DNA from: Chrysogorgia sp. JL179-B06
Taxonomy: Eukaryota; Cnidaria; Anthozoa; Scleralcyonacea; Chrysogorgiidae
Reading direction: 5' to 3'
NCBI GenBank assembly: GCA_035772405.1
Contig: JAYKKM010000002.1
Location: 48,501-112,500 of the forward strand
Length of the DNA stretch: 64,000 nt
Shown here in pieces: positions 42,364-52,688 of the stretch (the stretch's first letter is position 1; each line of letters begins with the position of its first letter). The notes under the pieces are model-generated. The model was not told where the DNA came from. It was given only the letters and a program-made list of their open reading frames with translations, and did no database searches. A program made the position numbers and the translations under genes.

Positions 42364-42688
42364 AAAGGTGCAGTCCAGTCTGTTCTACGCATGTGTGATA
42401 TTTCAAATGTTGGGGACCCCACATGTAAACAAACTTTAACGGAATAGATTTGCAACAGTTCGAAAGTGAGTATTTGTCAAAGGTAGCGAATGCACGAGTG
42501 GTAGTTTGATATATTAACAACATTTAGGAACCAAACAGCTTCTTATAACACGCTTTTTAGGCGGAAAAGCTCAAGCGTGTGAAAAAAATCCGCAATACTT
42601 CATGTTCAATGTTTATATAATGCAATGTAAACAAACGATGTAAACAGAAACGTGGACATGCGCAGAACGAACTGGACGGCACCTTTAA
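42364..42688. mobile_element. TTAAAGGTGC MITE, copy 1
   Basis: AAAGGTGCAGTCCAGTCTGT at the left and GGACGGCACCTTTAA at the right. The 325-bp sequence is nearly identical to 54,228-54,539 (shared GTGTGATATTTCAAATGTTG, CACGAGTGGTAGTTTG). No coding capacity. High identity suggests recent activity. Confidence 0.9.
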
Positions 42689-42829
42689 GTTATAAGCTAA
42701 ACAACATTTTAAAATCCTAATACATCAAAATTGAATTACAATGTTAATACTAACAAATTACAGTAAAACTATATTAAATAAATCTTGTTAGACTGAGTAC
42801 TTTATCTCATAAGATCTGATTTCAAACTC

Positions 42830-44040
42830 GTTTTAAATACTCTTTAATATTTCATCTAACTCATTCCACAATTTTGTTCCTCTAAATTTAAACGTTCTTT
42901 GACCAGCAGCTGTACGACATTTTGGGATCGAGATCACTGTTGTTTCTTGTCACACGGTCATGTATTTGATTTCTTTTCATGAACTTTTGGCACAAATATG
43001 ATGGTGCTTGATTATTCATGCACTTATGCACAAGAACAGTGTCTCTATATCTCAAATGTTCTTTAATGGGAAGCCAACATAATTCGTTTAATACCGGTGT
43101 TATGTGGTCATATTTACGTATTCCGTTGACAAGTCTGGCTGCACAGTTTTGGACTGATGGAATTTTCCTAATATTTTCTTCCGATGAACTTGACCAAACA
43201 GAGGAGCAATAGTTTTACTCATCACCAAAGTATTGACAATTGTTATTAATGATGTTTGGTCAAACATATGTTTTACGCGACTTATTTGACCAAGTTTGGC
43301 CATACATGATGAAGACAGATGTTGGACATGAGCGTCATACGTTAGGTTTTCATCTATTATTAATCCTAAATCCTTGACCTCATGTACAGGTTCCAATTGT
43401 TCTCCGATAAAATTGATACTAGGGCGTGTTTCTAATTGCTGCAGCAATTGTCGCGATCCAACCACGAGCATCTTGGTTTTATCAGGGTTTATTAACAAGC
43501 TGTTATTACAACACCATTCAAAGATGTTTTGTAGGTCATTCTCTAATACCAATAAAGACATATTCATTGATAATAAGGTGAAGGAAAGGAAGGTCTTTGA
43601 GTCATCCACATAAGATTCAAGGGAGCAGGATTTAGGGTATATATTGAATAAAAATGGTGAGAGAACAGAACCCTGTGGTATTCCATGTGTTAATAGTAGC
43701 TGATATGAGTTTGTAATACCAATACGTAACGGATATATGTACATATTGTACATATTGATACATATTATAATATTATATATATTGTACATATTGATACATA
43801 TTACAATATGTACATATTGATATCCGTTGTCCGTTAGGTAGCTCTCGAACAATTTATAGACCGCCGGGGATGCTCCTAGATGAAGAATCCTTCTAAGAAG
43901 AATGTCGTGTTGAACACTGTCAAACGCTTTCGACATGTCCAGAAAGACCATGACGGTTATTTGTTTATTATCCATAGCTTCCTAACTGTCAGTTACAGAA
44001 ATATTAAGTGTTTCGGTGGAATGTTTCTTCCGATTTACAC
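42830..44040 (-). pseudogene. LINE reverse transcriptase, dead copy
   Basis: The minus strand reads KKHSTETLNISVTDS, a TAG stop, then AMDNKQITVMVFLDMSKAFD (motif A), a loop, HGIPQGSVLSPFLFNIY (motif B) and SYVDDSKTFLS (YVDD, motif C), then VKDLGLIIDENLTYDAHV. The frame shifts near 43,190; downstream (43,100-42,830) another frame reads WLPIKEHLRYRDTV and HDRVTRN. An in-frame insertion between motifs A and B reads (I)CINMYN repeats and comes from an ATATTGTACATATTG-type repeat at 43,735-43,820. At least one stop, one frameshift and the repeat insertion make it non-functional. Type: CR1/Rex1-like LINE. Confidence 0.85.
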
Positions 44041-44079
44041 TTTGCTGTATTCAAGAAGTATTAATCATTCCGCCGTTCA

Positions 44080-44190
44080 TTTTATTTATTTTATATTTTA
44101 TTTTATTATTTTATTATTTATTTTACGCACGACGCACGACCCACCCACCCACGCTAATTAGTCAATCTCTAGCGGTAGACCTACACTAAA
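44080..44190 (-). repeat. Second copy of the GTCGTGCGTCGTG/AAAAT tail
   Basis: The reverse complement reads CTACCGCTAGAGATTG, then GCGTGGGTGGGTGGGTCGTG, then AAAATAAAT runs, matching 40,375-40,540. Placed at the 5' side of the dead LINE reverse transcriptase. Confidence 0.7.
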
Positions 44191-44992
44191 AGTAAAAGAT
44201 GAGCGATTTCGAAACAGGTTGTTCCGCGGTCTCCATTATTATCGTACGCTGATGTGTACTCGATCAAATCTATGTTTACATGTTTTATTGAATCGATCAA
44301 ACTGTTTAAATGTGCTACTAAATTGTACTGAAATATGTTGCTCAATTGCTGTAAATGGAAGAATGAAGAACATTGATGAAGTGATAAATGAAGTGACAGG
44401 CACTATAAAACACGCTGATGCTGTTGTGATATAATACCCGACGTGGCAATGTTATTTTTTCTAATATCTGTTCGATTGAAGGTCTTCGTGTGTCAAAATT
44501 TATATAAAAAACAACGGCAAGGTATACGAAACATATCTGTTACGAAATTACATCGGTTTAATGGACATAAGTCATAAGAGCATTAAATCATCGGGTAAAC
44601 AACGAATAGATCTTGAAGCCATGTCCTTTGATTTTAGAGACGAGTCTCGCTTTAATCGCTAATACGCATTTTCTCATATAACATCTGATCTTCACATTTT
44701 AAGTAGACGAAACCTACAGCGTTCGATTCGCCAGATTCAAGTGATCATTTCGATATAGAATTGATTTAAATCGGACAAAAACACAATATTTCATGATTAA
44801 TATTACAGAGTTTCACGGGATAAATGTCAAATTCAGTGATTTGAATTCAATATACACAAATCTATAGTTGTAGGTACAATGGTACATGTAATGATACAGC
44901 TGTCAGTGCAGGGGTGGTTAAATTTTCCATCATTACAAACCCATAACATAGTGTTGGCCAATGGCTTTGATTATATGAAGGTGAGTTGGCTC

Positions 44993-45572
44993 CAGGGCCG
45001 TAGCGAGGGGGGGTATTGGGGGGGTGTTTCACCCCCCCAACATTTTTGAAATTGAGATATTCGGAAAATCGAATCACTCGTTCGGAAATCTACGGCAACG
45101 TAGGTTAAGCGAGATTTCAGTCAGTGAACAGCAAAAAACTCTTGTTAAGTTTATAGAACTTACAAAATAATATTCACAAGGAACGTACATCAGATAGATG
45201 ACACCTTTTGGCTTTTGCTTTGCAATAAAATTTATCATTTCCGGATTTTAAACAGCCTTCACAAAACCACGAATTATGATACCGTATACCGTAGAATTAA
45301 ATTGTTTATATTTCGCCTCTTTTTTATTGTTGAAAACTAAATTCCTACATCTGTAAACTGTCCAAGGAAATCTCTTAAAACTGCTCCCAGAATGCGGGAA
45401 ATGCAATTTCCGAGACCCTAGAATTAAAAATTTCCCGGGGGACCATCCCCCGGGACCCCCCTAGATTGACGCGCCTTACGGCGCGTGCCTCCTCATATTC
45501 GGAAAAATAATTTGAGATTCGGAAATTTGGGACTTACACCCCCCCAACTTTCACATGCTAGCTACGGCCCTG
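44993..45572. mobile_element. hAT-type element with 8-bp target duplication
   Basis: CAGGGCCGTAGCGAGG and GCTAGCTACGGCCCTG are the ends. The octamer GTTGGCTC flanks exactly (44,985-44,992 and 45,573-45,580). The 580-bp interior is without transposase but has long C and G runs next to both ends (CACCCCCCCAACATTTTTGA / CACCCCCCCAACTTTC). Confidence 0.93.
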
Positions 45573-45810
45573 GTTGGCTCAGTATCCAAGCTGGCTTACT
45601 GAGAAGTCTGCCCCACCAAATGAGCCATCCTGTTTGCTGACCTAATCCAGTTCTAGTCAACAGGGTCAGCCTGGCAAGCGAGCCGGCCTGTGCTCATGTA
45701 ATAAGAATTCATATGGTCAGTCCGGCAAACAGGTTCAGTTTGAGCAAGCATTAAATCAGTTAATCTTTTTCTCAGTGTATAAGGCATGGCAGTAAATCAA
45801 ACCATGCATT

Positions 45811-47662
45811 TAGTGGAATATTAGAGGGGAATATTAGAGGGAATATTAGAGGGGAATATTAGAGGGAAATATTAGAGTGGAATATTAGAGGGAAATATTA
45901 GAGGGAAATATTAGAGTGGAATATTAGAGCGGAATATTAGAGGGAATATTAGAGGGGAATATTAGAGGGAAATATTATAGGGAAATATTAGAAGGGAATA
46001 TTAGAGGGAAATATTAGAGTGGAATATTAGAGCGGAATATTAGAGTGGAATATTAGAGGGGAATATTAGAGGGAATATTAGAGGGGAATATTAGAGGGGA
46101 ATATTAGAGTGGAATATTAGAGGGGAATATTAGAGGGTAATATTAGAGGGAAATATTAGAGGGGAATATTAGAGGGAAATATTAGAGGGAAATATTAGAG
46201 GAAATATTAGAGGGAAATATTAGAGGGAATATTAGAGGGGGTATTAGAGGGGAATATTAGAGTGGAATATTAGAGGGGAATATTAGACGGAAATATTAGA
46301 GGGAATATTAGAGGGGGTATTAGAGGGGAATATTATAGTGGAATATTAGAGGGAATATTAGAGAGGAATATTAGAGGGAAATATTAGAGGGAAATATTAG
46401 AGGGAAATATTATAAGGAATATTAGAGGGAAATATTAGAGGGGAATAGTAGAGGGGAATATTAGACGGAAATATTACAGGGAATATTAGAGGGGGTATTA
46501 GAGGGGGATATTAGAGTGGAATATTAGAGGGAATATTAGAGAGGAATATTAGAGGGAAATATTAGAGGGAAATATTAGAGGGGAATATTAGAGGGAAATA
46601 TTAGAGGGAAATATTAGAGGGGAATATTAGAGGGAGTGCAATATTAGAGGGAGTGGTATATTAGAGCGGAATATTAGAGGGAAATATTAGAGCGGAATAT
46701 TAGAGCGGAATATTAGAGTGGAATATTAGAGGGAATATTAGAGGGAAATATTAGAGGGAAATATTAGAGGGGAATATTAGAGGGAAATATTAGAGCGGAA
46801 TATTAGAGCGGAATATTAGAGTGGAATATTAGATGGGAATATTAGAGGGAATATTAGAGGGGAATATTAGAGGGAAATATTAGAGTGGAATATTAGAGGG
46901 AAATATTAGAGGGAAATATTAGAGTGGAATATTAGAGCGGAATATTAGAGGGAATATTAGAGGGGAATATTAGAGGGAAATATTATAGGGAAATATTAGA
47001 AGGGAATATTAGAGGGAAATATTAGAGTGGAATATTAGAGCGGAATATTAGAGTGGAATATTAGAGGGGAATATTAGAGGGAATATTAGAGGGGAATATT
47101 AGAGGGGAATATTAGAGTGGAATATTAGAGGGGAATATTAGAGGGTAATATTAGAGGGAAATATTAGAGGGGAATATTAGAGGGAAATATTAGAGGGAAA
47201 TATTAGAGGAAATATTAGAGGGAAATATTAGAGGGAATATTAGAGGGGGTATTAGAGGGGAATATTAGAGTGGAATATTAGAGGGAATATTAGAGAGGAA
47301 TATTAGAGGGAAATATTAGAGGGAAATATTAGAGGGGAATATTAGAGGGAAATATTAGAGGGAATATTAGAGGGGAATATTAGAGGGAATATTAGAGGGG
47401 AATATTACAGGGAATATTAGAGGGAATATTAGAGGGAATATTAGAGTGGAATATTAGAGGGAAATATTAGAGGGGAATATTAGAGGGAATATTAGAGTGG
47501 AATATTAGAGGAGAATGTTAGAGGGGAGTATTAGAGGGGAGTATCAGAGGGGAATATTAGAGGGGAATATTAGAGTGGAATATTAGAGGGGAATATTAGA
47601 GGGTGTATTAGAGGGGAATATTAGAGAGGAATATTAGAGGGGAATATTAGAGTGGAATATTA
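45811..47662. repeat. 13-bp minisatellite with internal block duplication
   Basis: Units of 12-14 bp on the theme GGAATATTAGAGG with GGG/TGG/CGG/AGG variants. A block of about 400 bp ending near 46,275 recurs 1,008 bp to the right with its unusual variants in the same order (TATTATAGGGAAATATTAGA at 45,973 and 46,981; GGGTATTAGAGGGG at 46,239 and 47,247). Confidence 0.97.
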
Positions 47663-47664
47663 AT

Positions 47665-48050
47665 CTACTGTTTTGCCATTGTCATTCTTTTCATCCCTGC
47701 ACACCCCTGTTATAATAAAAAACGACGATCAGCTTTTCAGACAGTTAATGTACAGGGGCTATTGAACATATTCCCCGAAAATAACAAAGGAGACAGAGCG
47801 ATGTTAAAAATAACATACGTTAAACGCGTCTGATGTGTCTTTATGGTCTTTTATATCGGGATATGTGCATCTGTGATAAATAGTGGTTGGACCAACATCA
47901 AGACCATCAAGCACTCTCATAATCTAAAAAGCACAAGAAGTTTCAGAAAAGCTTCAGTAAAATCACAGTATATGCTCGCTATACACATAACTAAATAATA
48001 CAAATAATAATCGAAAAGGTTGGTGTACTTCCTTAATATAGTATGAAGTA
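47665..48050. other. No gene seen
   Basis: Ordinary sequence between the minisatellite and the foldback/hammerhead-like region. No domain or element end. Confidence 0.5.
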
Positions 48051-48054
48051 GGTA

Positions 48055-48115
48055 CCAACATTTAGAGCGAATGCCCTTCGTCAGAGAGTGAGAGGGGAAC
48101 CTTCGCTCGAAACGG
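48055..48115 (-). ncRNA. Hammerhead-like remnant and adjoining inverted sequence
   Basis: Minus strand: CTGACGAAGGGCATTCGCTC, then TAAATGTTGG where GAAACGTTGG would be expected. On the plus strand just beyond, CCTTCGCTCGAAACGGTGG carries the intact GAAAC side. Two halves of the same motif thus lie in opposite orientation. The core is damaged. Confidence 0.35.
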
Positions 48116-48124
48116 TGGACCTCC

Positions 48125-48225
48125 TACAACCTCGTACCCAGGGTCTTCTCAGGAAGTGGAGCGAGGGAGCGCCCGATGGGAGGGGAGTGGAGCGAGGGAA
48201 GAGAAGACCCTGGTAAAGGCTGGCC
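48125..48225. mobile_element. Short palindromic element (CAGGGTCTTCTC)
   Basis: CCCAGGGTCTTCTC at about 48,138 is answered by GAGAAGACCCTGG ending at 48,213. The phrase AGTGGAGCGAGGGA is repeated inside. I have an impression of similar sequences in coral and anemone genomes, but cannot check it. Confidence 0.55.
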
Positions 48226-48879
48226 ACGTGACTCCAAGGATATTGGATTATTTTGTAACCTGGCTTATTCTCGCTTGTATCATCCGGGGGGCCGGATCGC
48301 TGTGAAAACATACCATAATACCATTTACAATTTATTGGAAAGACAGTACGGACTGCAGACAGAGGTTGAAAGATGGTGGATTACTTCGAAAACTACGTTG
48401 ATTTACTGGACATTTGTTGCTGTCATATTAAGATAAATGACTAGAAATACGTATACGCAACAACCCCTCGCCCGCTTGCTGTTTGAAATTTTTATAGCGT
48501 ATAGTTGCTTACAGGATACTTATTTTACTTGAATTAGATAATAGCCTATTCATTTGTCAGACTGAATAAATAATTTCCAGTGGACAATATTGCTGAAATC
48601 ATTGTATTGTCTGAATTTAATTGTTTCATAGAACATCAAACTAAATACATGAAGCCAAATCTGTTTTAATTTTTGGGTGCAGCAGCAGAATAGTGGGCAA
48701 GTCTACTGCTGTTTCTACCATCAATAACTAAGAAAGAAACTACTTTTTCACACTGTTGATGATTCATGAAACAGACATCAAAGGCTGCTGAAACTTGAAG
48801 GAAGAATGTGCATACAATGGCTGTGCCCTTTAAAAAAATCAAATAGGTGGTACATATAGTGCAAATCTATAGGGTCCAT

Positions 48880-49200
48880 TCAAATTGGATCCACAATTTG
48901 GACTACTGTGATGTCGAGCTGGCATAGATGTGGATATAACTTAATATTTGATGCTCTTGAGAGGTCTCAATGCAGGGCATGGAAACTGATCATTCCTAAC
49001 TCAGGACTCGAAACTGATCAGTTAATAGAAATCCTAGGATTGGCACCTTTTGTAATTAGAAGAAAGATACATTGTGTAATGCTAGTTGAGAAATTATGTG
49101 AAGGCATTTTAACATCATATCTAAAGAACTATTTTCCATATCTCAATGAGTCTGTTCGTCATACATGTTGTAGCACCATTATCAATTGCCTTAATTGACA
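48880..49200 (+). pseudogene. LINE reverse-transcriptase C-terminal fragment
   Basis: A frame reads SSWHRCGYNLIFDALERSQC, then RAWKLI, and later LIEILGLAPFVIRRKIHCVM. This matches the post-polymerase pattern of CR1-like LINEs (DYCDVVWHRCG, LERSQNRAARLI). The preceding CCACAATTTGGACTACTGTG would give the HFDYC part in another frame. A 3' UTR with GGGGCTATCCTGTATAAATA and an ATT-rich tail follows. The paralogous copy is at 56,340-56,830. Confidence 0.65.
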
Positions 49201-49379
49201 ATATGTGCAGGATATATAACTTTTGAGTTAAAATGAGTTTTTGTAACATATTGTACTGTACATATATGAATATATGTGTTTATATTTGTAATAACTTTAG
49301 TTTGTTAGGAAACAATTAAGACCACCATATATTGATACCCGAGTGTTAGCTGAAGGGGCTATCCTGTATAAATATTAAA

Positions 49380-49440
49380 TATTGTATTATTATTGTTAAT
49401 AATAATAATAATTATAATAATAATAATAACAATAATGCCT
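49380..49440. repeat. ATT/TAA tract, empty target of the copy-2 retrotransposon
   Basis: AATAATAATAATAACAATAA and TGCCTAGCTAATGCAGATTG at 49,411-49,460 are the copy-1 counterpart of the 72-bp sequence that flanks the non-LTR element in copy 2. Here it is uninterrupted. Confidence 0.75.
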
Positions 49441-49884
49441 AGCTAATGCAGATTGCAGATACCATATTTTGATGGTTATTAATACAAAAGCCATGTAACA
49501 AAGCACATGGCATTGTACTTGTAGTTATAGTATCTAAATTATATATCACCATGCATGCACAGATATAACAACCTATATTCAGGATGACATGTCAATTTGA
49601 TACTTGTTGACAATGATCTAGCTGACACAGCACTTGTTCAATCCCTTTAACAATTTCTGCTGACATATTCAGTGGCAACATACCCAATGTCAACATAATC
49701 CTATATAAGCTGTATTTTACATTTAACAAGCCTTAAGACCAGCATTGTCCAAGCTAATATTAACAAACACAATAAGTTGTGGTGCAGTAGGCCATCTACT
49801 ATAGTCCTAACATGTTCCGTAATGGATGGGGTAAACAAACATTATTTCTGGAATACATACCAGTATACAATACATGGACGTCAA

Positions 49885-50030
49885 TTAAGCTATTAACTAT
49901 GATTAAGCTCATATCCTCAGAAAAACTATACCCGGGTGAAAAAATTATAACCTTCTGATTGCTAGTGACTGCCTCTAACCATTGAGGCATCAAGAGTCAG
50001 ATGGAGAGAGAAGGATACAATGATGTACTG
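49885..50030 (-). mobile_element. tRNA-derived SINE, minus strand
   Basis: Reverse complement: TCTGACTCTTGATGCCTCAA, then GGTTAGAGGCAGTCACTAGC, AATCAGAAGGTTATAATT and TTTTTCTGAGGATATGAGC. The B-box region is degraded (GTTATAATTTTTTCACCC). It has a counterpart at 60,675-60,800. Confidence 0.75.
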
Positions 50031-50051
50031 ATTTGAATGACATATAATTAT

Positions 50052-50437
50052 CAGGGCCGGATATAGATATGTGGAGGCCCTGGGCAGCCTTAAGTAGTGG
50101 AGGCTCCCCTCAAACTTGGAATACTAAAATGATGACAAAACATATTTACAGTCACCCATAAAGTATATTTTTCAAGTACTAATTAATCTGAATAAAAATG
50201 TACATGTATAAACATCATGATCAATCTACATAATAATCTGGTTCTTATGTTTCAAGTGTAAAGAATCTGAATAAGCTAACAGTAGATCTATAAACTGTAT
50301 TATTACTACCATTCATGGTAGGCACTCACAAATACATTTTTCCTTACAATTTTTTCCCATGAAAAATGTGGAAGCCCCCTGGTTGTGGAGGCCCCTGGGC
50401 AACTGCTCAGTCTTGCCCATAGGTAAATCCGGCCCTG
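50052..50437. mobile_element. hAT-type element with 8-bp target duplication
   Basis: CAGGGCCGGATATAGATA and AGGTAAATCCGGCCCTG are the ends. ATAATTAT flanks both sides exactly (50,044-50,051 and 50,438-50,445). Copy 2 of the duplication lacks it (AATGATATATGTACTGCC near 60,808), giving an empty site. Inner arms repeat GTGGAGGCCCTGGGCA in inverted form. No transposase. Confidence 0.95.
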
Positions 50438-50924
50438 ATAATTATACTGCCTATAATAATAATAATAATAAAGACGTATTAGGAGCATTATACAATAGTC
50501 TCAATGCTCTTACAACAATATATTTATTCTTAAAGTTACTCTTAAAACCAACCACAGTTTCACTATAAGATAAAGCCTACTACACATATTAACACTATGA
50601 ACAATAACTATTAATTTTAAAAAAGAAAAGTCTTAACTGCAAACTTAAAATTACTTAACATTTCAAAGCTTCTAATTTCCTATGCGGCAATCAGTAGCGA
50701 TGCTGGCCATAGCAACTGGTCATGCTATGCAAACTTTGAAACGATTTACGTATTTAGATCTTTAGAAATATATTGTTTTCAAAATATGCAGATGTTTATA
50801 AATTAGCATAGCATGACCAGTTGCTATGGCCAGCTTCGCCACTGGCGGCAATCACTATATATCAGTAATGCACATAGGTATATACATATTTCAATTGAAT
50901 CAGTACATCATTGTTACCTTCACT

Positions 50925-51110
50925 CTGCATCTGAGTCTTTGGGTAGCTCAATGGTTAGAGGTTCAATTCAGGTTCAATTCCTGTCTGGGACTAAGAATAA
51001 TTTTTCTGAGAATATGAGCTTGCATATAACAATCATCCATGTATCGTCTGTCTCATACTCCGAGCTCTTCCTTATTCACTGCAGCAGTGTATATATTAAC
51101 ACTGACAAGT
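50925..51110 (+). mobile_element. tRNA-derived SINE, plus strand
   Basis: CTGCATCTGAGTCTTTGGGT, AGCTCAATGGTTAGAGGTTC, GGTTCAATTCCTGTCTGGGA and the body to AGTGTATATATTAACACTGA. The middle of the tRNA-like head is deleted. It has a counterpart at 60,925. Confidence 0.8.
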
Positions 51111-51504
51111 ATAGTACAGCACTGTAATGCTTGTTTATGCTACACAATTGTAGTAAGGCCAAGGTTGTATAAACCCCAGTATAGTCTGCATGTTTTTGCA
51201 CCCTACTAAACTACCATGAGTACTGTATAGGCTAATTCAAATTTTTAAATTGTTCCATGATAGGTACAGGACAAACTTTAAACTTGCACTACGATTGTGA
51301 TTTTTCGTTGGCTTTCCAATGATATATATAGCATAAATCTCTCTGTTAAGTATTTCAAAATGTGTATATTATGCACAACACTTTATAACATGATGTACAG
51401 TATATGGTTGTTTTATTAGTACGATAAACATGTTGTTCTGCGTACTGTGTAGGCACTAGGTAGTGTTAGAAATACATGTAAGAAATCGTGTGTGAAGGGA
51501 CTAT

Positions 51505-51535
51505 TCAATTTCGAGCGAAAGCCCTTGAAAGAGTG
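51505..51535 (-). ncRNA. Hammerhead-like remnant
   Basis: Minus strand CTTTCAAGGGCTTTCGCTCG followed by AAATTG keeps the GGGC-loop-GCTC stem and GAAA but not CTGACGA. Third member of the motif seen at 15,110 and 48,055. Confidence 0.3.
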
Positions 51536-51599
51536 ATTTCGTGATGTCTGATTGTTTTGTTTTTAGTCGCCATGACGCAATGCCAAAAGTGAAATGTTC

Positions 51600-52045
51600 C
51601 GACCACGATATATTTTGAAGTTCTTACTCTAAGAACTCATTCTACATATCTAATGAAAGCTTGATTAACAGCCTCTGACATACCTACAAAAATATTTTTG
51701 TAACTGATAGCTAACAGCTTGAAAAAACCGACGACGCTTGGATTGGATTGACACTACTCAGAGTAAATATTTTAGATATTCAGACGACGATATCTTTTGA
51801 ACTACTAACTCTAGAAAATCATGCTATACATCAAATAAAAGCCTGAATAACATACTCGGACATGTTTGCAAAACTATCTTTGTAACTGATTAACAGGTTT
51901 AAAAAATCGAAAACGGGTTTACCTTTAGTTTGACGCCACGTATAAAACTTGATTTACGAACTTGACATCTTCCGACAACGATATATTGCATTTTCACGAT
52001 CTTTTTGAACACAAATCTTCATTCACCGTATATTAACCCGACAAA
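51600..52045. repeat. Diverged two- to three-unit tandem repeat of about 185 bp
   Basis: ACCACGATATATTTTGAAGT, then AAAGCTTGATTAACAGCCTC and TTTTTGTAACTGATAGC, returns as GACGATATCTTTTGAACTAC, AAAAGCCTGAATAACATACT and CTTTGTAACTGATTAACAGG about 185 bp later. A third partial unit (CGACAACGATATATTGCATT) follows at 51,975. No frame. Confidence 0.7.
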
Positions 52046-52159
52046 ACTCGTACTTTTCTTTTACGGTTTTTAAATATTAATTCAAATGCAGATATTTACC
52101 ATAAATTATCTAGTTACCAGGGCCAAATTTTCCGATGCCGCGCATGATCGAGTTGATCC

Positions 52160-52195
<36 letters not shown>

Positions 52196-52489
52196 AGGAA
52201 ACTGAAAGTGACTATACCACAGAATAAGTATTGCGGGGATACGCGGTGTCCTCGTTTTTTAGTGCGCATGCGTTGCGCCGCCATGTTGAAAGCAAGTAAA
52301 CTCCAGCGTCTCAACAAGGAACAATATGGCGAAAAACGAAGTTGGGTCACTAAAACGGCTCTAGCTGGAAAAATATTACGGCGATTTTCATTTTACTCTG
52401 ATATACTAGAAATACGTATACGCAACAACCCGTCGCCCAATTGCTGTTTGAAACTTACAGTACAGGGGCCGGTTGTACGAAAGCCGTTT

Positions 52490-52665
52490 AAGTCGCTATC
52501 CACCGTTTAACTCTCTATCCACCGTATAAAATTTAAACGCTACAAAAATCGTGTTGTACGAAATCCGTTTAACGCTATCCACCGGTTAAATTTTGCTATC
52601 CGGCGAATAAATTTAAACGGTGTCATGAGACCGTTTAAATTGCTATCCGCCGGATAAATTTTCAT
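52490..52665. promoter_or_regulatory. Left subterminal repeats of the Harbinger element
   Basis: Five versions of CTATCCACCGTTTAA or CTATCCGCCGGATAA occur between the left inverted repeat and the transposase start, mirrored by similar copies at 55,865-56,010. Regular subterminal motifs of this sort are usual binding sites for the element's DNA-binding protein; the role here is inferred from position. Confidence 0.6.
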
Positions 52666-52688
52666 CTTTGTTGTCAAATTTTAACGAA

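Larger units (their letters stand above)
48441..51240 (+). repeat. Segmental duplication, copy 1
   Basis: Begins CTAGAAATACGTATACGCAA, exactly as copy 2 at 52,404, and ends near GTATAGGCTAATT. Shared landmarks in order: TTACTTGAATTAGATAATAG, GTCTACTGCTGTTTCTACCA, the LINE remnant, GAAGGGGCTATCCTGTATAA, the ATT-rich tract, a minus SINE, a plus SINE and ATGCTTGTTTAT. Copy 1 lacks the Harbinger and non-LTR insertions of copy 2 but has an hAT-type insertion at 50,052. Confidence 0.9.
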
